Part shown: positions 8,913 through 17,467 of the stretch, in pieces
Position numbering within the stretch: position 1 is the stretch's first letter
Layout of the letters: each line of letters starts with the position of its first letter
Origin: Korobacter sp963758505
GTDB lineage: Bacteria; Acidobacteriota; Terriglobia; Terriglobales; Acidobacteriaceae
NCBI GenBank assembly: GCA_963758505.1
Contig: CAVWVJ010000003.1
Span: 186,001-250,000, forward strand
Reading direction: 5' to 3'
Length of the DNA: 64,000 bases
Notes under the pieces: generated by a model
The model's input: only the letters and a program-made list of their open reading frames with translations
Database searches by the model: none
What the model was told of the DNA's origin: nothing
Position numbers and translations under genes: made by a program

Positions 8913-9228
8913 CGGCCATGCAGAAGTTGAAGTTCTCGAATCCTTTGATGATGTTTATTATCCAGTAATAGGTCGGGAATCCTGCGGGAAGTCAGCCCCC
9001 TTGGTGGGAGGCTGCCGGTGGAACCGACTCTGCAGCTGCACCTCGCAGCAAAGGCAAGTCCATAACGGACATCGATACAAAATTCCTTGATCCGGCTCGC
9101 GTGCGGCGGGCGCCTTCCGGATTTACCATCGAGACGTTCCGTGTGGATAAGGCAGCGTGTCTTTGCACGGTGGTCCCAAAGCAATCGTTCATTCTGTAAT
9201 CCTTAAGCAAATCAGAGGAGATCGATTC
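8884..9228 (+). promoter_or_regulatory. Leader region of ahpC with a small inverted repeat
   Basis: This 345-base gap before ahpC holds no gene. A perfect TATTA-TCCAG-TAATA inverted repeat at 8956-8970 in an AT-rich patch could be an operator for a peroxide- or metal-responsive regulator, but it matches no site well enough to name. AGAGGAG at 9214-9220 is the ribosome-binding site that fixes the ATG at 9229. Confidence 0.3.
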
Positions 9229-9765
9229 ATGTTAGGCATTGGTCAGAAGTTCCCCGAGTTCAACCTGAAAGCAACCGTAAGCCTGGAGAAGGGCAAAGAG
9301 TTCGTCGATATCCAGGACGCAGATTTCGAAGGCAAGTGGAAGGTGTATTTCTTCTGGCCCAAGGATTTTACGTTCGTATGTCCGACGGAGATCGCGGCGT
9401 TCGGCCGGATGAACCGCGAGTTCGTGGATCGCGATGCGCAGATCCTGGGAGGCAGCACGGACAGCGAGTTCGTGCATCACGCGTGGCGCATGCATCACGA
9501 AGACCTGCACAACCTGCCGTTCCCGATGCTCGCCGATGTGAAGCGCGAATTGACGACCGCTCTCGGCATTCTCGATCCCGAGGCCGGCGTGGCGCAGCGG
9601 GCGACTTACATCGTGGATCCGGACAACATCATTCGCTTCGTGTACGTCACCGATCTTTCGGTGGGCCGCAGCCCGAGCGAAGTGCTGCGCGTACTGGATG
9701 CGCTGCAGACCGATGAACTCTGCCCCTGCAACTGGCAGAAGGGGCAGGAAACGATCCACGCCTAA
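9229..9765 (+). CDS. ahpC: Alkyl hydroperoxide reductase, AhpC-type peroxiredoxin
   Basis: A 178-residue thiol peroxidase that reduces peroxides. The peroxidatic cysteine is C51 in TFVCPTEI. The C-terminus carries two more cysteines in ELCPCNW (C165, C167), the arrangement of the mycobacterial-type AhpC whose disulfide is reduced by AhpD rather than AhpF. The next gene is ahpD, which fits. The start is ATG 9229 with AGAGGAG 8 bases upstream, although the frame is open to 9157. Expression is probably oxidative-stress dependent, but no OxyR or PerR gene is in the window. Confidence 0.93.
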   Translation: MLGIGQKFPEFNLKATVSLEKGKEFVDIQDADFEGKWKVYFFWPKDFTFVCPTEIAAFGRMNREFVDRDAQILGGSTDSEFVHHAWRMHHEDLHNLPFPMLADVKRELTTALGILDPEAGVAQRATYIVDPDNIIRFVYVTDLSVGRSPSEVLRVLDALQTDELCPCNWQKGQETIHA

Positions 9766-9775
9766 GCGGAAGGCT

Positions 9776-9798
9776 GGGGCCTGTGGTGGGCCCCTTTT
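9776..9798 (+). terminator. Hairpin between ahpC and ahpD
   Basis: GGGGCC (9776-9781) pairs with GGCCCC (9789-9794) around a 7-base loop, followed by TTTT. It could partly terminate after ahpC and so lower ahpD expression. Confidence 0.5.
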
Positions 9799-9832
9799 CC
9801 ACCACAATTTATAGAAACAGCGGGAGGAGCTT

Positions 9833-10402
9833 ATGAATCTCGACGCTCTATTGGAGTCTTTGCCCGCCTATGCGCGGGACCTGAAGCTGAATTTTTCGGG
9901 CGTCGTGCGCCAGAATACCGAACTCACCGAGCAACAGGTGTGGGGGACGGTGGTGGCTTGCGCGGTCGCAGCCCGCAATCGCGAACTCGTGGATGCGGTG
10001 GTCGAGGAGGCGCAGGGCAAGTTGTCAACACAGGCTCTGGAGGCGGCCAAAGGCGCCGCCGCTATCCTTAGCATGAACAATGTCTTTTACCGGTTCCAGC
10101 ACCTGGCGCAGAACAAGAAGTATGAAACCATGCGCGCCGGACTGCGGATGAATTTCCTGCGGCAGCATGGGGCCGATGCGATCGACTTCGAACTATGGTC
10201 GCTGGCGGTATCGGCGGTGAACGGCTGCGGAAAATGCATCGACGCGCACGAGCGGGTGCTGCTGGAAAAGGGGTTTGGCGAAGAGAAGATCCTTGCGGCG
10301 ATCCGAATCGCCTCGACCATCTTTGGGCTGGCGGTGGTATTGGATGCGGAGTTGACGCCTGCGACGCCTACGACGGAGGCGTACTCGCACGTCTCCGTGT
10401 AG
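9833..10402 (+). CDS. ahpD: AhpD-like alkylhydroperoxidase (carboxymuconolactone decarboxylase family)
   Basis: A 189-residue all-helical protein. The redox motif is CGKCIDAHE (C132, C135, H139), the CxxC-x3-H signature of AhpD, and the length equals that of mycobacterial AhpD. In that system AhpD carries electrons from lipoylated dihydrolipoamide succinyltransferase to AhpC. It lies 67 bases after ahpC on the same strand, so the two form an antioxidant pair. GGGAGGAG upstream supports the ATG at 9833. A strong terminator follows. Confidence 0.93.
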   Translation: MNLDALLESLPAYARDLKLNFSGVVRQNTELTEQQVWGTVVACAVAARNRELVDAVVEEAQGKLSTQALEAAKGAAAILSMNNVFYRFQHLAQNKKYETMRAGLRMNFLRQHGADAIDFELWSLAVSAVNGCGKCIDAHERVLLEKGFGEEKILAAIRIASTIFGLAVVLDAELTPATPTTEAYSHVSV

Positions 10403-10420
10403 GTATTTCTTGAGAAAGAG

Positions 10421-10450
10421 AGCTGGCCTCACTGGAGGCCGGCTTTTTTT
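10421..10450 (+). terminator. Rho-independent terminator after ahpD
   Basis: GGCCTC (10425-10430) pairs with GAGGCC (10435-10440) around ACTG, the stem being extended by flanking AGCT/GGCT, then a run of seven T. Confidence 0.85.
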
Positions 10451-10524
10451 GTGGCGCGGGCTAATCCCGAGCTGTCTCTCCATCGGCGGTACAATAGCCA
10501 GTCATTCCAGCGAAGGAGCAATGC

Positions 10525-11133
10525 ATGACATCCGTACCGGGCAGCGTGGAACTTGCGCTGGATCCTCATGAGATTGCGCGGCGGCCGCTCGACCCCGAGC
10601 AGTGCGCGCTGGTGGTGGTCGATATCCAGGAGAAGCTGCTGCCGGCGATTTCCAACCAAGAGCTGCTGGTAAAGAACGCCAAACTCCTGATCCGCCTCGC
10701 GGGGTTTCTCAACCTGCCCGTGCTGGTGAGCACGCAGTATGCGCGCGGCCTCGGCGGGACGGTGCCGGAGATTGCCTCCCTGCTGCCGGAGGCGACGGTG
10801 CTGGACAAGACCGAATTCGGGTGCTTCAACAATGCCGGTTTCTGCTCGGCGGTGAAGAAGCTTCCGGGCAATCGCACCACGGTGCTGCTGTGCGGCATGG
10901 AAACGCACATCTGCGTGATGCAGACGGCGCTGGGGGCGATGAACCAGGGATACCTGGTGCACGTGGCGTCGGATGCGGTGGGATCGCGCTCGGAGTGGAA
11001 TTACCACATCGGGCTGAACCGGATGCAAGATGCCGGCGCCGTGATCTCGAGCACGGAAATGATGATGTACGAGCTGCTACGTTCTTCCAGTTCGCCGACC
11101 TTCAAGGAACTCCTGCCCTACCTCAAGGAATAG
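10525..11133 (+). CDS. Isochorismatase-family cysteine hydrolase
   Basis: A 202-residue alpha/beta hydrolase of the isochorismatase superfamily. The Asp-Lys-Cys triad is visible: D33 in ALVVVDIQEK, K95 in VLDKTEFG, and C130 in GMETHICVMQTAL, preceded by the family's cis-peptide region. The size and the C-terminal end resemble YcaC-like members. Substrates range from isochorismate to nicotinamide; no siderophore genes are nearby, so none can be assigned. It is followed 5 bases later by a PLP enzyme gene and is probably cotranscribed with it. AAGGAG sits 7 bases before the ATG. Confidence 0.88.
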   Translation: MTSVPGSVELALDPHEIARRPLDPEQCALVVVDIQEKLLPAISNQELLVKNAKLLIRLAGFLNLPVLVSTQYARGLGGTVPEIASLLPEATVLDKTEFGCFNNAGFCSAVKKLPGNRTTVLLCGMETHICVMQTALGAMNQGYLVHVASDAVGSRSEWNYHIGLNRMQDAGAVISSTEMMMYELLRSSSSPTFKELLPYLKE

Positions 11134-11138
11134 TTCAC

Positions 11139-12512
11139 ATGCCAAGCGCGAAATCTTCGAAGAAAAAACCCTCCACGAAACATCCCGATCCCGAAGTCAA
11201 TTCCAAATACGACCTGCGCACGCGGCTGATTCACGGCTCGATGCGTACCCCGAAGTGGGACTACTCGCATCACGTGGTGCCGCCGCTGACTTCGTCGGCG
11301 ACATTCCGGCTGAGCTCTTCGCAGCGTGGAGCGCGCGGATTCTTCGAGTTCGCTTGCGATCGCGTGGATACCACGCGGCAGGTTCCGATCTACATCTATG
11401 ACCGGCTGGATGAGCCGACGCGCGGGATGCTGGAGGAAAACCTGGCGGCGGCGGAGCAAGGGGAAGTCGGCATTTGTTTTGCAACGGGCATGGCGGCGAT
11501 CTCCGCGTCAATTGCTGCGCTGACACGCAACGGGGACCAGGTGGTGGCGCACAACACGCTCTATGGGTGCACGTATTCGCTGATGACCAACTGGCTGCCG
11601 CGACAGGGCGTGAACACGCGGTTCGTGGACATGCGGAACGTGAAGGAGATCGCAAAGGCAATCTCGGCGCGGACCCGCATCGTGTATTTCGAGACGCCGG
11701 TGAACCCGAACCTGGAGCTTATCGACATCGGGGCGGTGCGGGAGATCGTGGACCGCGCCAACAAGGGGCGCGGCGAGCTGGAGAAGGTGCATATCGTGGT
11801 GGACAACACCTTCGCCACGCCTTTTTGCCAGCGGCCACTGACGCTTGGGGCGCACATCGTGGTGCACAGTCTGACGAAGGGCATTGGCGGCTTCGGCACA
11901 GATATGGGAGGCGTGGTCATCGGGCCGAAGAGCCTGCACAATGTGCTACTGATGTACCGCAAGGATTTCGGCGGAGTGCTCTCGCCGAAGGCGGCGTGGA
12001 ACGTGCTGGTGTTCGGGCTGCCGTCGCTCGCCGCGCGCATGGCGAACATGCAGAAGTCGGCACTGTACATTGCGGAATGGCTGGAGCGGCAGCCGAAGGT
12101 GGAGAAGGTGCTTTATCCCGGACTGTATTCGTTCCCGCAGCGCGAACTCGCGGAACAGCAGATGATTGACTACCGCGGGAAATTTGCGCCCGGGTCGATG
12201 ATTTACTTCAGCCTGAAAGATAAGAACGGCGCGAATCACGCCGCGGAAAACTTCATCAACTACGTTGCCGATAAGGCATATTGTGTCACTCTGGCGGTGA
12301 GCCTCGGGCAGGTCAAAACGCTGATTGAGAATCCTTATTCGATGACGCATTCTGCCTATCTCGCAGTGGACGCGAACAAGGCGAAGAAGAATGGACATGG
12401 CGGAAGCTGCGAGACGAATCGCGTGGAGCCGGGCGGCATCCGTTTGTCGATTGGGCTTGAGGACCGCGATGACATTCTGGCGGACCTGGAAGCGGGACTG
12501 GAGCACGCGTAG
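11139..12512 (+). CDS. Cys/Met metabolism PLP-dependent enzyme (cystathionine gamma-synthase/methionine gamma-lyase family)
   Basis: A 457-residue fold-type I PLP enzyme of the trans-sulfuration family. Typical segments are LIHGS near the N-terminus, ATGMAAISASIAAL, the PLP-contacting VDNTFATPF, the Schiff-base lysine in HSLTKGIGG, and the C-terminal GGIRLSIGLED. The region between the VIGP strand and the C-terminus is longer than in MetB or MetC, and there is a lysine-rich N-terminal extension of about 20 residues. It could be a methionine gamma-lyase or an O-acylhomoserine sulfhydrylase; sequence alone does not decide. The ATG at 11139 lies 5 bases after the isochorismatase stop, suggesting translational coupling. 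Confidence 0.85.
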   Translation: MPSAKSSKKKPSTKHPDPEVNSKYDLRTRLIHGSMRTPKWDYSHHVVPPLTSSATFRLSSSQRGARGFFEFACDRVDTTRQVPIYIYDRLDEPTRGMLEENLAAAEQGEVGICFATGMAAISASIAALTRNGDQVVAHNTLYGCTYSLMTNWLPRQGVNTRFVDMRNVKEIAKAISARTRIVYFETPVNPNLELIDIGAVREIVDRANKGRGELEKVHIVVDNTFATPFCQRPLTLGAHIVVHSLTKGIGGFGTDMGGVVIGPKSLHNVLLMYRKDFGGVLSPKAAWNVLVFGLPSLAARMANMQKSALYIAEWLERQPKVEKVLYPGLYSFPQRELAEQQMIDYRGKFAPGSMIYFSLKDKNGANHAAENFINYVADKAYCVTLAVSLGQVKTLIENPYSMTHSAYLAVDANKAKKNGHGGSCETNRVEPGGIRLSIGLEDRDDILADLEAGLEHA

Positions 12513-12516
12513 GAAG

Positions 12517-12580
12517 TTTTGCTTCTTCCACGTCGAGAAGAAGCAGATTGCCACGTCGCTGCGCCCCTCGCAATGACAAC
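12517..12580. repeat. Interspersed repeat of the GCAATGACA type
   Basis: Contains CTTCTTC...GAAGAAG (12522-12543) and the element AGATTGCCACGTCGCTGCGC...TCGCAATGACA. This is a second family with the same design as the CTCAGGATGACA elements and resembles short repeats found in many bacterial phyla. Confidence 0.55.
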
Positions 12581-12724
12581 GAGAGAGAGGGTTGCGAGGG
12601 GGGACGGTGATCTCGGCCGAGCGCTCGGCAGTTGAAACATGAGGGCGGATCGAGAACGGGACGGCCACTCCGGCTGAACCACTCGGCACCCCAGACTCTC
12701 GTGTAGAATTCGCAGCGCCAGCCC

Positions 12725-14320
12725 ATGTTCCCTCAACGCACGCAACTGTATGCCGATCCAGCCGGGAAACTGCTCCACGACCTGGTCTTTGCTGCGGCGG
12801 ATCAGCATCCCGAAAAGATAGCTCTCGTCGATACTTCGACAACGCCTGCGCGGGAGATCACGTTCGCGGAATATGCGGACCTGGTCGAACGAATTGCGCG
12901 TGGGCTGATCGCGTCCGGCATCCAGCCACAGGACATCGTGGCGATCTACCTGCCGAATTCGTGGGAGTTTTGCGCCGCCTTTCACGCCATCAGCTATGCG
13001 GGCGCAATCTCAACCCTTCTGAACCCGTCGTACCGCGAGCGGGAGGTACGCTATCAGCTCGAAAACTCGGGTGCGGTCGCGCTGATCACTGACGCACCCT
13101 TGATGCGCGACATGAACTTGTCGGGCCTGCCGGCGCTGAAGCACGTGTACTGCACGCGAAGCGGCGCGGGGGCGTCAGAAGATTTTTCTTTCCTGCTCAA
13201 AGAGCGCGCGAATCCCATGCCGTGGCGCGACTTCGACCCGGTTACAACGATTGCGTCGCTTCCCTACTCAAGCGGAACGACCGGGCTGCCGAAGGGCGTG
13301 CAGCTCACGCACTCCAACCTCGTAACCAACGTGTACCAGACGCTGACGCCCGATGAAGAGAGCTTCGAGATTTCGGACGTAATGCTCTGCTTTCTCCCCC
13401 TGTACCACATCTATGGACTGACCGTTGCACTGGACCTGATGATCGCGCTGGGCGGAACGCTCGTGCTGATGCCGCGATTCGATCCAAAACGTTCCCTTGA
13501 ACTGCTGACGGAGCGGGCGATCACGATTGCGCCTTGCGTTCCCCCGGTGCTGCTGAACTGGTCGCAGCAAGCCGAGCAGGGCCTGTTCCCGCGCGACAAC
13601 AAGCTACGGTGGGTAAAATCGGGCGCCGCTCCGTTAGCTCCGGATCTCGCGCACCGCTTCACGAACCAGACAGGGATTCGCATCCGCCAGGGCTACGGCA
13701 TGACGGAGGCTTCGCCGGTAACGCATCTCGGCTTCCTCGATCCGCAAAGATATCGACCGACCTCGATCGGTTATCCAGCAGCGCTGACGGAGTGCCGCAT
13801 ACTGGACGATTATGGCAACGAAGTAAAAGCGGGCGAGCCTGGGGAGCTGGTAATGCGCGGCCCGCAGTTCATGCAGGGCTATTGGAAGGCGGGAGAAGCG
13901 ACGAGCGCGGTGTTGCGCGATGGCTGGTACTGGAGCGGGGACGTTGCGCGGCAGGACGACGAAGGATTTTTCTACATCGTCGATCGCCGCAAAGAGATGA
14001 TCAAGTGCAGCGGATTCGCGGTGGCACCGGCGGAGGTAGAGGGCGTGCTGCTGGAGCATCCAGCGGTGCGCGACTGTGGCGTGGTGGCGCGTCCCGACGA
14101 AAATAGCGGGGAGGTGCCGATCGCGTTCGTCATCCTGCGGGAACCCCAACGCGAGTCCGAGAAACTTGCAGAGGAGTTGCGGGAGTTTGTGGCGGAGCGA
14201 ATTACGCGCTACAAGCAGCCGCGCGAGATCATCTTCACGGAGACGATTCCGCGTACGGCGAGCGGGAAGATCCTGCGGCGCGAGTTGCGCGCCAGGGTGG
14301 CTGAAAACCGTGAAGGGTAG
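12725..14320 (+). CDS. AMP-dependent acyl-CoA synthetase/4-coumarate-CoA ligase-like enzyme
   Basis: A 531-residue adenylate-forming ligase. The P-loop-like motif is YSSGTTGLPKG (K190); later motifs are GYGMTEASPVTH, GELVMRGPQFMQGYW, the A5/A8 region SGDVARQDDEGFFYIVDRRKEMIK, and the catalytic lysine in PRTASGKILRREL. The order of motifs and length match 4-coumarate:CoA ligases and medium/long-chain acyl-CoA synthetases. It activates a carboxylic acid as acyl-AMP and then acyl-CoA; the chain specificity is unknown. It stands alone, with a repeat upstream and no beta-oxidation genes next to it. Confidence 0.9.
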   Translation: MFPQRTQLYADPAGKLLHDLVFAAADQHPEKIALVDTSTTPAREITFAEYADLVERIARGLIASGIQPQDIVAIYLPNSWEFCAAFHAISYAGAISTLLNPSYREREVRYQLENSGAVALITDAPLMRDMNLSGLPALKHVYCTRSGAGASEDFSFLLKERANPMPWRDFDPVTTIASLPYSSGTTGLPKGVQLTHSNLVTNVYQTLTPDEESFEISDVMLCFLPLYHIYGLTVALDLMIALGGTLVLMPRFDPKRSLELLTERAITIAPCVPPVLLNWSQQAEQGLFPRDNKLRWVKSGAAPLAPDLAHRFTNQTGIRIRQGYGMTEASPVTHLGFLDPQRYRPTSIGYPAALTECRILDDYGNEVKAGEPGELVMRGPQFMQGYWKAGEATSAVLRDGWYWSGDVARQDDEGFFYIVDRRKEMIKCSGFAVAPAEVEGVLLEHPAVRDCGVVARPDENSGEVPIAFVILREPQRESEKLAEELREFVAERITRYKQPREIIFTETIPRTASGKILRRELRARVAENREG

Positions 14321-14518
14321 CCGTTTCCCCGTTCCACCGTGTGGTGACAAATCGACATAACCCTGATTCGCAATGGTTTAAATATCTGGCCCAACGGCGC
14401 GCCGCAGTCTACAATCCGGCTCCCGGTTCGGGGCTAAGCATTTCTGAATTCCAGGACCCTGGCAACCGCAGGATCCGCCTACGTTCTGCACCGAACGGAA
14501 TTCCAATAAAGGTGATCT

Positions 14519-15145
14519 ATGACTGCAAACAAGAGACGTTGGGCCCGATTGCTGACGGCGGTGCTGGCGCTCACCGTTCTGTTCGGCGCCATGGCATTCG
14601 CGCAAGACCAATCGAAGAAAAGCAAAGACAAGGGGACCACGACGCAAGCGGCGCAGACCGGCGCAAAAGTAGATCTGAATACCGCATCCGAAAAGGATCT
14701 GAACGATCTGCCGGGAGTCGGTCCGGCGACCACGAAGAAAATCATTGCAGGCAGGCCGTACGCCTCGGTTGACGACTTGAAGAAAGCGGGCGTTTCGCAG
14801 AAGCAGATCGACAAGATCCGCGATCTCACGACGGTCTCGAGTGCGGCAGCTACAGCGAAGCCCTCGGCGGCGACGAGCGCAACCCAGCCCACGCCCCCGG
14901 CCACGGCGAGCAAGGGGCAGATGCGCACGGAAGAGAAGCAATCGACCGCCAGCGCCGGGATGCCCCAGCACGACTCTGCTACAACGCCGGCGCCGCCAGC
15001 GGGCAGCGGGATGGTATGGGTCAACCTCGATACCAAGGTTTACCATCGCGAGGGTGACCGCTGGTACGGGAAGACGAAGAAGGGCAAATACATGACCGAG
15101 GCCGATGCGCAGGCCGCAGGGTATCGTCCATCCAAGGAAAAATAA
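14519..15145 (+). CDS. Exported helix-hairpin-helix (ComEA-like) protein
   Basis: A 208-residue protein with a clear signal peptide (LLTAVLALTVLFGAMAFA). Residues about 48-100 form a helix-hairpin-helix pair of ComEA type: VDLNTASEKDLNDLPGVGPATTKKIIAGRPY, then VSQKQIDKIRDL. A low-complexity Ala/Thr/Pro linker follows, then a conserved-looking C-terminal segment (MVWVNLDTKVYHREGDRWYGKTKKGKYMTEADAQAAGYRPSK), which occurs in many small acidobacterial and proteobacterial exported proteins. It may bind DNA outside the cytoplasmic membrane; involvement in competence is only an inference. Confidence 0.78.
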   Translation: MTANKRRWARLLTAVLALTVLFGAMAFAQDQSKKSKDKGTTTQAAQTGAKVDLNTASEKDLNDLPGVGPATTKKIIAGRPYASVDDLKKAGVSQKQIDKIRDLTTVSSAAATAKPSAATSATQPTPPATASKGQMRTEEKQSTASAGMPQHDSATTPAPPAGSGMVWVNLDTKVYHREGDRWYGKTKKGKYMTEADAQAAGYRPSKEK

Positions 15146-15159
15146 AAGGAGCAACGACG

Positions 15160-15522
15160 ATGGGTCTACTCGATAACTTGATTTCAGCGGCAGAACAGCA
15201 TGCAGACGTCGATCCACAACAGCATGCTGGCCTCTTACAAGCGGCAATGGAGATGATCGGGAACCACCAGGGACTCGCGAACCTTCAAAGCCAGGCACAA
15301 TCGCAGGGCCTCGGGCAGATCGTGGAGTCATGGATCGGCAACGGTCCCAATCAGCCCATCGCTCCCGACCAGGTACAAGGTGTAATCGGACAGGACATGC
15401 TCAATCAACTGGCAAGCCGCGCCGGCATACCGCCGGCGATCGCGAGCGCAGCCTTGTCGCGAATCTTGCCGATGCTGGTCGACAAAGCCACGCCCAATGG
15501 AACACTGCCACAAGCCGCCTGA
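15160..15522 (+). CDS. YidB/DUF937-like protein
   Basis: A 120-residue, mostly helical, Gln-rich protein starting MGLLDNLISAAEQ and containing QSQGLGQIVESWIGNGPNQPIAPDQVQGVIG, the core of the YidB (DUF937) family. The family's function is unknown. The gene starts 14 bases after the HhH gene with AAGGAG in the gap, so the two are probably cotranscribed. A strong terminator follows. Confidence 0.8.
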   Translation: MGLLDNLISAAEQHADVDPQQHAGLLQAAMEMIGNHQGLANLQSQAQSQGLGQIVESWIGNGPNQPIAPDQVQGVIGQDMLNQLASRAGIPPAIASAALSRILPMLVDKATPNGTLPQAA

Positions 15523-15542
15523 TCGGATAGCGGTTTTGATTC

Positions 15543-15574
15543 GGGGCGATCGCCGAGATCGCCCCTTTCTTTTG
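15543..15574 (+). terminator. Rho-independent terminator
   Basis: Perfect 9-bp stem, GGGGCGATC (15543-15551) with GATCGCCCC (15557-15565), loop GCCGA, tail TTTCTTTT. Confidence 0.9.
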
Positions 15575-15617
15575 GGCAGTGCTGACAGTGCGAAGTCCTA
15601 GCGTGACTCTTTTGGGC

Positions 15618-15989
15618 ATGGCAATCTCAGCCCGTAATCAACTCCGCGGAACGATTGAAGAGATCCGTCTCGGCAGCGTGATGGCCCACGTTGTAGTTCG
15701 CGTCGGCGAGAACCTGGCGGAAAGCGTAATCACCCGCGGAAGCGCCGAAGAGACGGCCCTCAAGAAGGGCGACGTCGTGAAGGCCATCAGCAAATCGACG
15801 GAAGAACATCACTGCGCCCGGGAATGTCACCACAACAGCTTCACGGCAAGCTGCACCTGTCGCGCGGTGGTCGATGTGCTCGTGATCGCGCCCGCGGTTC
15901 CGGAAACTCCGGAGGGCGTGAAGACGATCAGGTTGGGCGTATTGAAGTTTGCGCGATTGAGCAGGTTGAAGATCTCGGCACGGAATTGA
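15618..15989 (+). CDS. Mop/TOBE-domain molybdate-binding protein, C-terminus abnormal
   Basis: From ATG 15618 the first about 60 residues form a complete Mop (TOBE) domain: ISARNQLRGTIEEIRLGSVMAHVVVRVGE, then ALKKGDVVKAISKST. Molbindins of this size (about 68 residues) bind molybdate or tungstate as oligomers. A normal domain would end about 5 residues after KST. Here the frame reads on through cysteine- and histidine-rich residues and overlaps the convergent TonB receptor gene for 160 bases, stopping at 15989. A lost stop or a small indel near 15800 is likely. No strong ribosome site is seen; the frame is open from 15579. Confidence 0.65.
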   Translation: MAISARNQLRGTIEEIRLGSVMAHVVVRVGENLAESVITRGSAEETALKKGDVVKAISKSTEEHHCARECHHNSFTASCTCRAVVDVLVIAPAVPETPEGVKTIRLGVLKFARLSRLKISARN

Positions 15990-17467
15990 AGCGCGAGTTT
16001 TTCCCGCAGATGCATGTCCTTGGCGGCAGCCAGATCCCAGGTGGCGAGGCCGGGGCCGATCAACGTATCGCGTCCGAGGTTGCCGAAGAATCCGGAGTTG
16101 GCGGGGGGCTGCAGGAACGCACTTGGATTGAAATATTGCGTCGGATTGCCGGTGACGACCGAACCGTGGAAGTTCGGGTTCATGAAGGGCCGCACTGGGT
16201 TGCGGGTATCGCCATCGTTCGATGGGTTGTAGCTGAGCTGTGGGGTGAAGGGGAATCCACTTTGCAGCAGGACGATGCTGTTCACCGACCATCCACCGAC
16301 AAGATCGTTGCGGAACCCGCTAAGGTCGCCGCCAAACCTTTTTCCTTTCCCAAACGGCAGCTCGTAGACGGCACTGATAACCGCGAGATTGCGAACGTCG
16401 AAGGTGGCAAGTCCCCAATCGGCTTGGATGTCATAGGGATTCGAGATCAGACCGGGAGCGTTGGCGGCCGCGGTCTGGTTGAGTGAATCGCCGTCATCGA
16501 GTGCCTTCGACCAGGTGTAGACGCCGCGCAGGTAAAGGCCCTGGCTGAAGTCGTGCCGGGCATCGACCTGCAAGGAGTTGTAGTTGCTGTCGCCGATTGA
16601 GAACCAAGTCCAGGTATTGGCCAGCGTGGGATTCTGCTTCGGACTTCCGGCAGGGATGTAATACGAACCTGCGGGCACCGGGGTTCCGGCGAGGCCGACC
16701 GGGAAGGTTGCGGGATACACAGCGGGACATGGCGAAGCGGGACAGATGACCGCAGCGGGAACATTGCCGTCGGCTCCGACGAGTTCGTGATAGCCGTGCG
16801 AACCGGCGTAGCGGAGGGTGAGCGAGGTGCGCGGCGTGATCTCCTGCTGGATGCCGAAGGAGTAAGAGATGAGAGTCGGCGGAATGAGATCGGGCTGCAC
16901 GCCGCCGGGCACCAGCAGGGCCTTCGCCGGCACGGGACCGCTCGGATTGATGGGAAGGCTCGATACTGGGAGCGCGGCAACGCTATAGACCGGGTTATAG
17001 GGAGCATTCTGGTCCATGCGGTAACCGAGCGCGTCCTGCATGTCGTTGTACATGCCGAAGGCGGCGCGGAAGACCGTTCCCTGGAACGGACTATATGCGA
17101 GACCGACGCGAGGCTGCGGCAGGAATTTCGCATTGTTGGTGGTAAACGTGTCGGTGGCAACGCGAGGCTGGCTGGCGATGACCCCGCCGGCATAGGTGTA
17201 GTTCGAGGCGCGGCCATGCGCTTCGTTCCATCCGGTAGAAGTTTCGCCACGGAAACCGAGGGTCAAGGTCAAGTGTGGCGTCATGCGGATGGTGTCTTCG
17301 GCATAGAGTGCACCGAAGAGCGAGCGCCAGTTCATGCGGGTCGAGGAAGGATCATAGAGGAACGTGCCGACGGTGCCGCTCAGGAAAGTTTGCAGGCTCG
17401 CGAAGGTCGCCTGGCCATACTGGCTCAACGCGATATTCTCGTTAGACTGGAATTGCTGGACCCACAC
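15827..17467 (-). CDS. TonB-dependent receptor, C-terminal beta-barrel part (separated by frameshift)
   Basis: These 546 residues are the barrel of an Oar-like TonB-dependent receptor: repeated amphipathic strands such as DTIRMTPHLTLTLGFRGETSTGW and LQFRAEIFNLLNRANF, ending with an aromatic residue (AVKLLW) as outer-membrane barrels do. It continues the upstream piece (17442-19025). In the region 17483-17490 removal of one base from the CGCGC run restores a single frame (SLTHGR then HQFSFGVWVQQFQ). With the indel corrected the gene runs 19025 to 15827, about 1,066 codons, normal for acidobacterial members. Confidence 0.82.
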   Translation of the reverse strand: MWVQQFQSNENIALSQYGQATFASLQTFLSGTVGTFLYDPSSTRMNWRSLFGALYAEDTIRMTPHLTLTLGFRGETSTGWNEAHGRASNYTYAGGVIASQPRVATDTFTTNNAKFLPQPRVGLAYSPFQGTVFRAAFGMYNDMQDALGYRMDQNAPYNPVYSVAALPVSSLPINPSGPVPAKALLVPGGVQPDLIPPTLISYSFGIQQEITPRTSLTLRYAGSHGYHELVGADGNVPAAVICPASPCPAVYPATFPVGLAGTPVPAGSYYIPAGSPKQNPTLANTWTWFSIGDSNYNSLQVDARHDFSQGLYLRGVYTWSKALDDGDSLNQTAAANAPGLISNPYDIQADWGLATFDVRNLAVISAVYELPFGKGKRFGGDLSGFRNDLVGGWSVNSIVLLQSGFPFTPQLSYNPSNDGDTRNPVRPFMNPNFHGSVVTGNPTQYFNPSAFLQPPANSGFFGNLGRDTLIGPGLATWDLAAAKDMHLREKLALQFRAEIFNLLNRANFNTPNLIVFTPSGVSGTAGAITSTSTTARQVQLAVKLLW

